DNA of 64,000 nt. Origin: Marsupella aquatica (Eukaryota; Marchantiophyta). Below, piece after piece: positions 38,976 through 49,460 of this stretch. The position numbers were made by a program, and so were the translations under genes. The stretch covers positions 8,804,001 to 8,868,000 of the forward strand of contig OZ316893.1 in NCBI GenBank assembly GCA_973895155.1, given 5' to 3'. How positions within the stretch are numbered: position 1 is the first letter of the stretch; each line of letters starts with the position of its first letter. Under the pieces are notes generated by a model. That model saw only the letters and a list, made by a program, of their open reading frames with translations, searched no databases and was not told where the DNA came from.

Positions 38976-39787
38976 TGTTCCAATTTCCGGTCAATAATCA
39001 CTACAATCCAAAGGAGCTACAGAACAGTCTTAAATACTGAACACGTTATTCGTAGAAGTGAATTCTAAATGTGTATCAGCGGTGTATAAATGGTTTGTCC
39101 TTTCCTTGAAGAAGTTATTACCTGGTTGTCTGAGCATTCATGGGCTCACTCTCCCATGGGTGAGCTGCTGACAGAACCACAGTCACACTTATCTTGGCTT
39201 TCCATGTGCAACCATTTTGGAGTGCCTGGGTGTGGACACTTGAACAAATAGAATATAGTGGAGGAGCAATTGCAAGTCTTGAAGGGCGCATGCCGAGGCA
39301 CATTTAATGGCATTATGGTGACTATTATGAAGGTTTAAACGGTTTGTAAATCATGGCTCTGAAATGATGTAATAATATTAATAAGGCAATTTTAAAAGTA
39401 CAAAAAGGTACTGAAGGGTTTTAGAGGGGAGGCCATTCATAGGTGGGTCTTGTTATTATACAAGGAGTAAGGACTAGTTCTGCACTAACTTGCTAACATC
39501 AAATAATTCAGATGTACTTCTCCCCTCTAGCTAGCATTTTTCCAGAATCCTTAGGTATTTGATTTTGTAAGTCTTCTTATTTTGTATTCTGTGTTGCACA
39601 CAAGTATATGTTTAAAGAATAGCTACTAGTACTATGTAAGTACTTATGCCAGGACTGTCACATGTTTTCTTGACACTCCCATGCTGCTGGCCTGAAGTCA
39701 CTCTCAACGTCCATGTTTCTAATTAAAAACAAGAGCTTACTACATACTTGAGAGCTACTGGGCCCTTGTCCTCTCCCCACATACTGG

Positions 39788-40388
39788 TTTGCTATTTGCA
39801 TAGCTTGAACCCAGGGATCTCAAGCTAGTGGGTCTATTTGGGGTTCAATGGGTCTCTTTGCAGTTGTTGGATCCCTTGGGACTGTTCCTTCTCCACTCTT
39901 GTTTAATTTGAGCTTCAATAACTGAGCTTCAAGTACTTGCCAAGCTTTTGAGTGAGTGCGTGGTGATACTAGTCATACCTGATCATGAGGAAAAATTCCA
40001 AATATCAATGAAACTGTGATTATTAGTTAAAACAAGGCAGACAAATTATCCTACATTGTACTTGTCATCAATTTTTTACTCCTATTGGTAATTCATTTGG
40101 ACTTAACTTCCGGCATTAATTAACTTCTATGGTTAATTAGATTGTTTGCAGGCAAGCAGATTGATCAATTTGTAAGTACCCTTTGCTAGCAAAGAAATGA
40201 TCCAAGAAAGCATTGAGGAAACTAATCCCAAAGCTATCATTAACTAAAGTATCTGTTAATTTGCTACTTGCCTAACTGGAATCCAGGGATGTCAAGCTAG
40301 TGGGTCTATTTGGGTTGGGGTTGAATGGGTCTATTGGCAGTTCTTGGATATATACATTCCTTGGGGCTATTCATTCTCTGCTCTTATT
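39788..40388. repeat. Direct repeat of ~115-130 bp, two diverged copies
   Basis: Copies at 39788-39901 and 40259-40388 share TCAAGCTAGTGGGTCTATTT, AATGGGTCT, GCAGTT and TTGGATC-like blocks, then TTCCTTGGG-CT and CTCTTG/CTCTTA ends. They are separated by about 360 bp of unrelated AT-rich DNA. The origin could be LTR remnants or a local duplication. Confidence 0.5.
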
Positions 40389-41084
40389 TTTAAGCTGTTT
40401 GCTTACTTCAAATATATCCAAGTTAGCCATCGCTAATTAATTGTTGACTGGTCTATCAGCAAGGTCCACTTCAAGATCGAGGAGTAATTATATATAGTAC
40501 CTGAAATTGGCAGCATGGTAGATTTGGACTGGTCCTCACTGGTTAGCCTCCTTCTGTGCAAAGTTGTTTGGGTCCCTCATGACCATCAAACTCTGATTGG
40601 GTAGTGGGCACTCAATCTGATTGTTCAAATGTAATGTATTAATGTCTTGGCTGAACATTTCAAACCTGAGCTGCCAGCAGTTATCATATTTTGTTTTAAC
40701 ATTACTTAAAATAGAAAAGAATACTACTAACATTGCTAAATTTTTGGATGTATGGCCCAGGATGAACAACAAGACAACAATTTGAGTCTATCACAAGTGA
40801 TCCACCTGTCAACAAACAACCATTTTTCATGGATGAGAATTCCCAGCCCCAAGTTACTAGTATACATGCAAGTACAAATGTGCCCATAGTACAGATGGCT
40901 ATAACATGATTCCTAAGACCACCCATAGACATCACTCCCATAAAGATGATATATGGGAAGCCTTTAAGTGTCCTAGACTTGCTACTACCCATCCTCCAGG
41001 TGTCACCTATGCTATCAACTCCCAGGATATGAGCTTACAACATGAAGACATACCTTGGTTTCAATATGGATTCTAGTAGTCATT

Positions 41085-41184
41085 TGAGGCTAGCTAAGTG
41101 CACCTGCCAATTATGTGGCGAGAGTGGAAAAATGATACCAAGGAATAACCAAAGGAGGCATATGAGCACCAATACGTAGTTGGG
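41085..41184 (+). pseudogene. Left half of a decayed transposase interrupted by the CACTA-like insertion
   Basis: The plus strand reads CTCQLCGESGK followed by NNQRRH, then stops: a C-x-C-x2-C...H zinc-finger fragment of the kind found at the N-terminus of CMC-type (Plavaka/TNP2-like) transposases. The right-hand continuation lies past the insertion (56740-57760). Both halves carry many stops, so this is an old fossil into which the younger element jumped. Confidence 0.4.
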
Positions 41185-41187
41185 CTC

Positions 41188-41640
41188 CACTAGTAGAAAA
41201 TGGGGCCTTTTATGACTATGACACATATGACTTATGTGCTCAAATGACAAAATATGTAAATGACATAACATAAATGACATTGAAATGACTGTCCAAAATG
41301 ACGGGGTGCAAAAAATGACTAATACTTGCAATAGTGTCATTTAAACCAATGAGCCAAATGACTTTGACTGCTATAATGACAACAATCATGAGTTGTAGTC
41401 ATTTTGGACAGTCTTTGTGAATGACACAATTAACAAAAACTCTGTCATATCAGTGTTTCACATATGGGAAGTCATTTCAGATGACGGTGACTAATGACTA
41501 ATAAATCAAATATGCAAATATCAGTGTTTAAAAATGTTAGTAGTCATTCAAACCAAAAGTTATAAATGACATGATAAACAACATATGACTATTTTGAGGT
41601 TTATGGTTTAGTATATGTTTAGGGTTTAGGGTATGATTAG
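41188..41640. repeat. Left terminal inverted repeat and subterminal ATGAC array
   Basis: After the terminal CACTAG there are 21 ATGAC/GTCAT motifs, mostly in AAATGAC context, in both orientations over about 390 bp. The stretch ends with GTTTAGGGTTTAGGG (41617-41631). In En/Spm, such subterminal arrays bind the element-encoded TNPA protein; equivalent use here is inferred. Confidence 0.8.
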
Positions 41641-41959
41641 CTGGCCATTAGGGATGCTACCCACTCCACATGGTGCGGGATGGGGTACTTGTACACCCTG
41701 AGCCACTAGTTATGCCACTTGGCCTCCACGACACTTTTTAAAACACACATTCTGCATCATGGAAGGGCATCACCCAACTTTGGGCAAAACACTCCCAAGT
41801 TGTATGACTCAGTACCTCCAATAGACCCTGTGCCTGTCCAAGGGTCTTTAGAAGAGGCCATGCGACCTTTATATCCAGGGAGTAAGATAGATGTAATTTC
41901 TTTTATGTTGATCAGCCTATTCATTAAAAGTGTATTTTCTTTTGTTCACAAATCAGTCC

Positions 41960-42030
41960 TGAAATGTACACTTTTATGTCCCCAAATGTACACTTTAAGA
42001 AGCCCAAATGTACACTTTATAGGCCAAATC
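41960..42030. repeat. AAATGTACACTTT repeats, left cluster (three copies)
   Basis: Three copies of AAATGTACACTTT (with TGTACA palindromic core) are spaced 20-30 bp apart by TATGTCCCC- and AAGAAGCCC-like linkers. The same unit forms a larger cluster in the right arm (54640-54965), so it is a mirrored component of the element. Confidence 0.75.
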
Positions 42031-42277
42031 TTATTAGTATTATATTAATATATTATATTATATTAATTATAATAGTATTATATTACTTATTAGTTCACAA
42101 AGAACCATGGGATAGAGATCATACTTGTAAAAACATTTACGCACAAAGAAGCCTAGGCAAGGACCATTGATTGATAATGTGTGAAATAATTATATACAAT
42201 TGTGTCCAAACTTACAATGAATATCCAGGGCTGGCACCCATTTTTACTATCTAATGGGCTTAACATGAGTCAGATCT

Positions 42278-43470
42278 CTAAACAAAGTGCTCCTTACAAT
42301 ATTTATTTGAGCACGTGCCCTTGTCTCCTTTACTATCTACCCTAATGTCACGGTTGCAACTCCCTTTATCTTCAGGGAGATGAAATTTGGTGGTGTTGTT
42401 CCTAATTGCTATAATCTCCCGCAAAAAGTGTCTGGGATTTTCTCTATACAGACCTGAATATTCCCGTCCTACAAATGATCTAGCAAGTGAGGTGACAAGT
42501 GCATCGTCAAGTTCCACCTCAGGACGTAAGCTACATATACGGTGCTTCACAGCCCAAGGAATCTCATTGCTATTGAGGTCCAGCACACTATGCCTATACT
42601 GTGACTTCCAAATTTTTGCTGCACATCTCTTACTAAGTTGATCATAAGTAATCTCATTTTTTGCCTTGTCTCTCTTAATGTGCAATAGAGACCACTTTGG
42701 AGAGTTTAGGAGAAGATAACAACGAATGTCACTTGCATGTGACAGTTTCTCAAGACATGGCCAAAGAATTGTTAGAAGAAAATTGTCTCCACGATTGGCA
42801 TGAGTGTAGGGCACTGGAAATAGTCCGGTCATGTCTGGGTTGGCAAATGCCTTCAAGGGGGAGTCATCCACAAGGAGTGTGTTGGTTTCATCATATAGAT
42901 TTCCAAATGCACTCCATACCACCCGAAAATCCTTCAATAGCACATTTGCCTTTCCATTTGTAATGTCACGCCTTTGAATGCCTGTGTCAAAGGCTTCCAC
43001 CTGTGTGAATACAAACTTCAGTTTCAACCGCTCCTCAACAGTGAACATCATGTTCAACATTTTCACTGTCCGCGGCATCCCAGCACATGTCCAAATTGCA
43101 ACGTCAAACCGGTCAAAAACCAACTTTAGAAACTCATGGAACCCTGGCCTCTGTGTATACATGCGACTAGTTCCATTTGATCTATCCCAATGCACTCCAT
43201 TTGGGGTCACAATGTTTCTGGATTTGCCCTTGCTTTGGAATTCAAGTGAATCCCAAAGTATTTTGTTAAGATCCAAAATCAGCAACTTCCGCTTGATGGG
43301 ACAAGGTCTCGATTCTGCAAGTGCAACAAATACAACTCTTAGAAAGAAAACTAAATTTGAACTTTGGAATCTCAGTCCAAAAATACAAGACAATGACTAA
43401 CAACAAAGAAAACCTACATACCATTTTTAGAAGCCCCAAAGAGCGTAGGTGGATATCGAGGCTCTAATTG
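42278..43470 (-). CDS. FCP1/NIF-like HAD phosphatase domain protein within the transposon (5' end unresolved)
   Basis: Two minus-strand exons join in frame: 43422-43470 (16 codons, donor GTATGT) and 42278-43314 (acceptor TTGCAG, 344 codons plus stop). The main exon has the FCP1-homology layout: the motif I region LLILDLNKILWDS, RPGFHEFLKLVFDRFDVAIWTCA, and the motif IV region LLVDDSPLKAF. In canonical members motif I is DLDETL. Here the nucleophile Asp remains but the second Asp is Asn and the Thr is Ile, so catalysis is doubtful. The C-terminal 150 residues match nothing I know. No start codon lies in the first exon; it may be the 3' part of the upstream ParB-methyltransferase gene, or its own first exon may be missing. 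No stops interrupt it, unlike its neighbour. Confidence 0.65.
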
Positions 43471-46000
43471 CTGACCGCATTATGTGAGACCGAGAAGTAT
43501 TTTAGATTGGTATGAAAAAATGGAAAGTCAGACGGTTTGATCTCAGTCTGAAAAAAGACATCCGTATTCATCAATAATGTCAACACCCAGCTCCTCTTGG
43601 ATTTCAAAATTGACATTTGAAGTACTTTGTTCTACCCAATAAGGTGACGTCCAAACAGGAGTTATCAATCCCAATTCTCCTCTCTTATACTCCTTCCTGT
43701 TAAGAATCGATGGAGCAGCATCCAATGAAACTTCTTGGCCTCTATTTGGCCCACTTTTCCACACATAACATCGTGCATCACGTTCAAGTGACCTCCATCC
43801 GGTTGATCCAACTCTATTCCCTTTTTTCTTTGAGAGAGGAAGGACAACTGGACTTCCCGAGTGTGAACGAACAAAAACCAATTTGTCATCAGAAGCTGAA
43901 AAGAGTGTGTCAGGACAAATTGAAGCACCTGCCTGGTTGTCAATAGTCGCTGATGCACGGGCTTCTGGGGTCATGGGAATCTCACGTACTTCAACAGCCG
44001 TCCCGGGAATCAAATTTTGGGTGTCAGCTTCATTCGAATTGACCTGTCTGTCTCCACCGTCCGCGACCAAATTGGTTGACGAACGATTTTAAAATGTATC
44101 AATGTCAATCGGATCACCAATTCCGTCCGTTTCTCGTTGCACCACATTTGGATTGAGACCATCCTTGTCCAAGTTGTCATCAACCTCAACTTCATAGGGT
44201 TCCAAAGGGACGTCATCTGCACGTGATGAAGGGCGTGGTGCAAGACCAACGTTATCATCAACATCGTAGGGTTCTATGCTTTCACTTTGACCTACACGGT
44301 CATCCAAATTCTTTGCATACGCCACCTTTGATGCCCCATCATCTTTGACTGACTTAGCGCCCACTTCTTCGGAATTATCAGCTGATTCATGTTCGGCAGA
44401 AACATCCGCAATAGTGGGTTTCCAATGCCTAGAACTCCCACCACGAGGATCCCAATTTTTCTTGATTGAGGGGACCCTCTCGCAAAGGAATGAAGCATAC
44501 GCTTCCACAAAGTGTCTCTCATCTTGAGAGTCACAATAAACAAAGCATTCGCGTTGCACCAAGAATGCTGTCTTCATCACTTGACCACCCGAGAAAAAAT
44601 CAAGAATCAAGTCTCCAGCTTCTGACAAGGATTCAATAATCCTCTGTATCATCCGCGTGGGTTTGGCATATGGATTCACCCAACCACCACGAGCACCAAC
44701 TATCTCAAATCGAGGGGCCATGTGCAAAACCTTGGTCGCCTCTTCTGGGGTCAGCATCATTTTTAGATCTTCGGGTTTTGACACGTCGTCTGTGTCAACC
44801 TTTGCCTTCCCAGTGTCAATCTTGGTGACCTCAAAATCAGTATCTTTTGAACCAAAAAAGAATTTTGGCTTTGGGTGATTGGGTTTGAAAACATCATTCC
44901 AATTCACATTTTCATCTCGAGAAATTCCTGCGAATATAACTTCTTCAATTCCGCCTCCCCAACACGAATCAAGTGGGTGCGGTTGATCCTCTCGAGAATA
45001 ACTCCCATACTCAATGTGAATGGTGAGAGATTTCTCTTGTCCCAATTTTCGAAGTGAGCTTAGGACATTCATTGCAAGAGGCCCCGGATGAACAGTTATG
45101 GCTACAACGATTGTAAGATTTCGTGGTAGCTCCATAATGTATTGCAGAAAGACCAAAACTTCTGCTTCCGTCCACAGCTTCTGGTGATCTTGACTGAAGT
45201 CAACAATGGCAAGTGAGCACGTTGGAGATGATTCTTCTATTTCTGGTGGATCAACTATTTTCATTAGATTGTCACTAAAGAACGTGACCCACGGTTGGCT
45301 CCGAGAATGTGTCCCTCCGCCAAACTTCTGGCAATAAATGTCATCAAGGCGCATCACCAGAGCTATTGGCAAGATTGCACTCTCCCTGGTATGATTTGGC
45401 TTCAACAGATTTGACAAAAAAACTTCACCAGCTGCTCTTCTGCATCTACTGAATTCTGCGTCAACACTCAACAATGGCAGAACCTCTACAACTTTCTTCC
45501 AATCGGTATCCGAAGGGAAATTCCTTGGATCCTTGCCGAAGTAGTACTCCTTGAGCAATGAGAGATTTGAGCTTCCTCACTTTTTTCACATCCTTCGCAA
45601 GCTCCTCTATTGAGGGTATGTCAGATTTATTTGTGGCATCTTTCTTCAGCAATGCCTTTCCTGACTTCACTTGTGTCAGGATTTTTGTGATGTCTTTCTG
45701 TGAGATCAACTCACCATCAAAGGGACGAAACATGGCAACGGTAATTGCTTTTTCGGACTTGTTATTTCCTTCCATCCCAGCTCCATCAGGAAGTTTCCCA
45801 TGCAACCACATCTCACAGACTAACCGCCACAACTCAAAAAGATCGTTGTCCGCAAAAAGTAGCCAGTATACATTTCGCAAGTCCTTCCTGCCCATAGTCA
45901 TTCTTGCCAGAGCCAACCAATCCTACAATCCAAAAGGAAAGCTAGTTAGTTATCCTCAACGCAAGGGTTGGAAAAAAAGGATTCTAATGTGCGATAATAG

Positions 46001-46108
46001 TTTTGGATTCGGATGGTCTCAATCAAAAACAAAACTCGTACTAAACATTCCAAAAGTTCCAATACTCTTTGACAAATCGTGTCGGACTGAGACCATCCGA
46101 ATCCAAAA
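46001..46108. repeat. Perfect 21-bp inverted repeat inside intron 2 of the ParB-methylase gene
   Basis: The left arm TTTTGGATTCGGATGGTCTC plus A (46001-46021) is exactly complementary to the right arm (46088-46108), with a 66-bp spacer. The arms carry the same GGATTCGGATGGTC core as the palindrome arrays elsewhere in the element, split into half-sites. The intron spans 45923-46160. Confidence 0.85.
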
Positions 46109-46897
46109 TAGAATACTCTCTATGGTAGAGAAATGCATACAAAGTAATCACATTTCTTACCTGAAATTTTTGGTTGTCTTGAGCATTTGTTTTGTTGTCG
46201 CCATGTTTTGGTTTGTCTGGATTTCCACATTCAACAAACTGCCGCCTCGCATGGACAACTATATCTTTAAAGCAAGACTGAAACACCATCGTGCTATTGA
46301 TGGCGTTCGATCTCATGGAGTGCTCAACAAGAATTGAAGACGGTGTGCGATCAGACAATATTCTGGGTTTCCTGAATTCTAACTTCTTGGCCAACTGGGT
46401 GAGCTTGGCATCCTTTGTTGCCCAATCACAAATCCATCTCGCAGCTCTCGCAGAGTGTTGACCACTAACGGCTAGAAATTGGACCTCGCCCTTTTTCACT
46501 CCGGCCAAAAAATCCTTCCGGTCCGACTCTGTATTCTCAAAGTGGAGTACCTTTCTTCGCTCGACGTTAAAAGGAATCAAATCAGCGACATGTGGCTCAT
46601 GCCCAGGTGTTTTGATCATGGAATCAGCAATGTCTTGCACATGATCAAAATTCATCATCCGATAGCATAGTCTCGCTGGTGCGGCAAAAATACTTTCAAC
46701 TGGGATCAAAAAAAATTCGTTTATCCCAAAAGTATAGTACTGCTCCATTTGTTGAAGAACTTCATTCCCTTCTAAGACGTCTTTCTCCTCTGGAGCATGT
46801 GGCCTATCACCCTCATCTTCAGCATGTAATGAAAAATCTACAGGAGTTGAATTCACAACTCCGGTGTCGGTTTTTTGTTTCTTCTTCTCCCTCGACT

Positions 46898-46961
46898 TCT
46901 TCTCGGCTGGAAGCTTCTTCTTCTCGGCTGGAAGCTTCTTCTTCTCGGCTGGAGCCGTGAT
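46898..46961. repeat. 21-bp in-frame tandem repeat coding for AEKKKLP units
   Basis: TTCTCGGCTGGAAGCTTCTTC is repeated about three times on the plus strand. On the coding (minus) strand it gives AEKKKLP heptapeptides in a very basic stretch. Replication slippage within a nuclear-localisation-like region is the likely origin. Confidence 0.75.
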
Positions 46962-47866
46962 CTTCTTCTCAACTGAAGTAGGTTTCTCAACCAGAAGCTT
47001 CTTCTCCCTCTGCTTTCGCTTCCCTGCCGCTCTATCCATGGTTGTTGCTGCAGTAGTTTGTGCTGTCTCCGTCGTAGTTGCTGGAGTTCCTTTGGCTGGC
47101 GTAGACTCAATTATTTTCTGTGGTTGTGTACTTTTCCTCAACTTCACCAAAGACTCTACCCATAGATTTGCTTTTTCCAAGTCAAGCGTGTGTGCAAAGG
47201 CTAGTGCCTTGGCGATCCAAACATTTGAGTCTGGTGACACCAGACCTGCTTTCTCAAGCAAATTGTTAAGAGTCCATGTGGATGGAAGAGAGAACTTTGA
47301 TGGGTTGTTTACAATGTTGAGTTTCAAATAAAGAAACCCATAAAAAATGTCCAAAGGAAGCATTCCCTTCAGTCCTCCAATAATCTTCTCCTTTGTGTAG
47401 GATTTTGGAAAGAATCCCATCGACAACACACTTAATTCCCCACTTGCATACCATTCCACATTGAACTCGGCCGAGAAAGCCTTTGTGGGGAGCTGCAACT
47501 TTGCCTACCTCATCGTGTCCGACACCTCTACAATGATAGAATTCATTCCTCTTCCTATCATTCCCACAGAGACCACGGGTCCGATGACCAATGTTTGGTT
47601 GTTGCCTGTCCTGATCTTGACACATAACACTAGATCCTGAATGTTAAATGAATTCAGGCGGAAGTTAACTCGTGAGAACTCAAGTCCCCACCGAAATCCT
47701 GGATCACGGTCCTCCAAAATGAGCCCATCGTCGCAGTCTGCCTCTGAAATGGCGAGAGTTGTATTCACCAGATCACTCTCTGCATTGGAGAGTGAAAATT
47801 CATATTAGACTTCAAATCCATGAAATTTGTTTTAAGAAATCACTGTCAAAGTGAGATTGAGGGCTC

Positions 47867-48338
47867 TTGGATTCGGACCATCCGAATCCAATACAAGAAG
47901 CCCACTTGGATTCGGATGGTCCGAATCCAAACAACCCTCTTAGATTCGGACCATCTGAATCCAATCAAGCCACTTGGATTCAGACCATCCGAATCCAAAC
48001 AACCCACTTGGATTCGGATGGTCCGAATCCAAACAACCCACTTGGATTCAGACCATCCGAATCCAATCAAGCCACTAGGATTCGGATGGTCCGAATCCAA
48101 ACAACCCTCTTGGATTCAGACCATTCGAATCCAAACAACACTCTTGGATTCGGACCATCCAAATCCAAACAACCCACTTGGATTCGGATGGTCCGAATCC
48201 AAACAACCCTCTTGGATTTGGATGGTCCGAATTTAAACAACCCTCTTAGATTCAGACCATCCGAATCCAAACAACCCACTTGGATTCGGATGGTCCGAAT
48301 CCAAACAACGCTCTTGGATTCGGACCATCCGAATCCAA
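47867..48338. repeat. Array of 14 palindromes (25 bp each) in intron 1 of the ParB-methylase gene
   Basis: Each unit has arms TTGGATTCGGA and TCCGAATCCAA around a 3-bp centre (TGG or CCA), so it is almost perfectly self-complementary. Linkers are 10-16 bp, mostly ACAACCCAC, ACAACCCTC or TCAAGCCAC. The period is about 34-35 bp. Centre orientation varies among units. The whole array sits between exon 1 (ending 48376) and exon 2 (starting 47779). Open frames across it are translation artefacts of the repeat. Confidence 0.92.
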
Positions 48339-48505
48339 CAACTTAAGATGCATGAATAAACCTCCGGGAACTTACTTTGGACTTGAGATTGAAATTCTTG
48401 GGAATCCCTAAGCGCTAGGGCCACAAGATCACCGACAGAGGAGAGATCCAAGTCATCAGATTCTTCGGCGAGCAGGACGATGACGGTTTTCTTGGCAACT
48501 TCCAT

Positions 48506-48695
48506 TTTTAGGAGTGACACGTGGCAGGATATACTGAGGACACGTCAAGATGGGCAAGATCTAGGGCGTTGTAGCAGATTAGGGCAAGAAGGCAATTAGG
48601 GCAAGGGCAAGGGATAGCGGCGGCAGCCAGCCAAGAGCGAGAGCGAGGAGCGAGAGGGAGGAGCGAGAGTGAGGAGCGACAGAGAGAAAACAACA
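48506..48695. promoter_or_regulatory. Probable bidirectional promoter between the two arms of the transposon
   Basis: This 190-bp gap separates the minus-strand ATG at 48505 from a plus-strand ATG at 48696. It contains GGGCAAGGGCAAGGG and a GAGCGAGAG-rich purine stretch but no clear TATA box. Divergent start codons this close suggest a shared promoter; this is inference. Confidence 0.4.
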
Positions 48696-48878
48696 ATGAG
48701 GTCTATGGAAGACCTCGTCCTCCCTTTACCCCCTCCTGAAAGGCTTGTTTGCGTACGGATGATCGCTGCACGGATCATCTCTGTACGGATCATCTCTGTA
48801 CGGATAGAGACCAAGAAGGGATCTGGTCCTATCAGTTTGGGTGGGACGCTAGCTGTATTGTCTGACACAATGGATTGA
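48696..48878 (+). CDS. Small open frame with 15-bp tandem repeat, possible first exon of the transposase arm
   Basis: A 60-codon frame (MRSMEDLVLPLPPP to SDTMD) starts just downstream of the central gap. Residues 22-40 are encoded by ACGGATCATCTCTGT repeated about three times (48755-48808), giving RIISV repeats. It could be a leader exon of the plus-strand transposase gene or a small independent protein. There is no family match. A donor was not identified with confidence. Confidence 0.3.
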   Translation: MRSMEDLVLPLPPPERLVCVRMIAARIISVRIISVRIETKKGSGPISLGGTLAVLSDTMD

Positions 48879-49460
48879 AAAAGGATTGGATGATTGTTCT
48901 AACCGCGATACTCGGTGTTGCCTCAACCTGATCGGATCGCACATTCAGGGCCGAACATACCAACCCACGAGTATAAGAGGTACTCTACGGACATTGATCA
49001 TTGTTGTTTTAGTTTCATATCTTCACTTGGGCATCCAGGTCTGCGCAACTCCTCCTCAGCTCTTCTCTCTGATGGAGTTTAGACTTGAAGTGGCTTTGAT
49101 AGCTTTCTTACTCAGATTGATATGAACTTATTCATCAATTTAGAGGTAGCAGAGCCAACCTTGGAGACATACTGGAAAAACAAGACTGCTGAGGTGAGTT
49201 ATGGTCTTAGTCGCTTTGCTTATTTTGAGTTCTTAGGGAAGAGAGACGAACCCTTTCACTTTGTTCTGCATTCTAGTGACTTCCCAATTATTATTTCACG
49301 AATTACCCAATGTTCCGAAAAACCCGGAATGTCTAAATTTGATTAGGAAGAGATCTCAATCTCAATATATCCATCTCAACATAATCTTCATTGTGGAGTT
49401 AGACCATTTGAATCCAGACTTGATGTGTGGATTATAATGGTCCTAATCCTAGATTGTTGT

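Larger units (their letters stand above)
43543..48505 (-). pseudogene. Transposon-encoded ParB-like / DNA N4-N6-methyltransferase-like fusion gene, disrupted
   Basis: On the minus strand the exons are 48376-48505 (ATG at 48505), 46161-47779 and 45922 down to 43543. The introns (GTAAGT..GCAG, GTAAGA..TAG) keep frame. Domains in order are a novel N-terminus, a Lys-rich segment with AEKKKLP repeats (a likely nuclear signal), a ParB/Srx-like domain (IPVESIF, HVQDIADSM, VSGQHSARAARW; about 46710-46430), a helical linker, and a beta-class methyltransferase-like domain. In the last, LAIVDFSQDH stands where DPPY is expected, and KPTRMIQRIIESLS then LILDFFSGGQ corresponds to motif I. ParB-methylase fusions are known in phages and plasmids. 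The frame is broken by TAG (47505-47507), a shift near 45555 and TAA (44089-44091), with the same frame open on both sides of each stop. No restored product is proposed. The missing DPPY suggests binding rather than catalysis. Confidence 0.6.

Noticed and set aside
47867-48338. CRISPR array
   Set aside because: Regular palindromic repeats are present, but linkers are near-identical to each other, there are no cas genes, and the context is a eukaryotic transposon.
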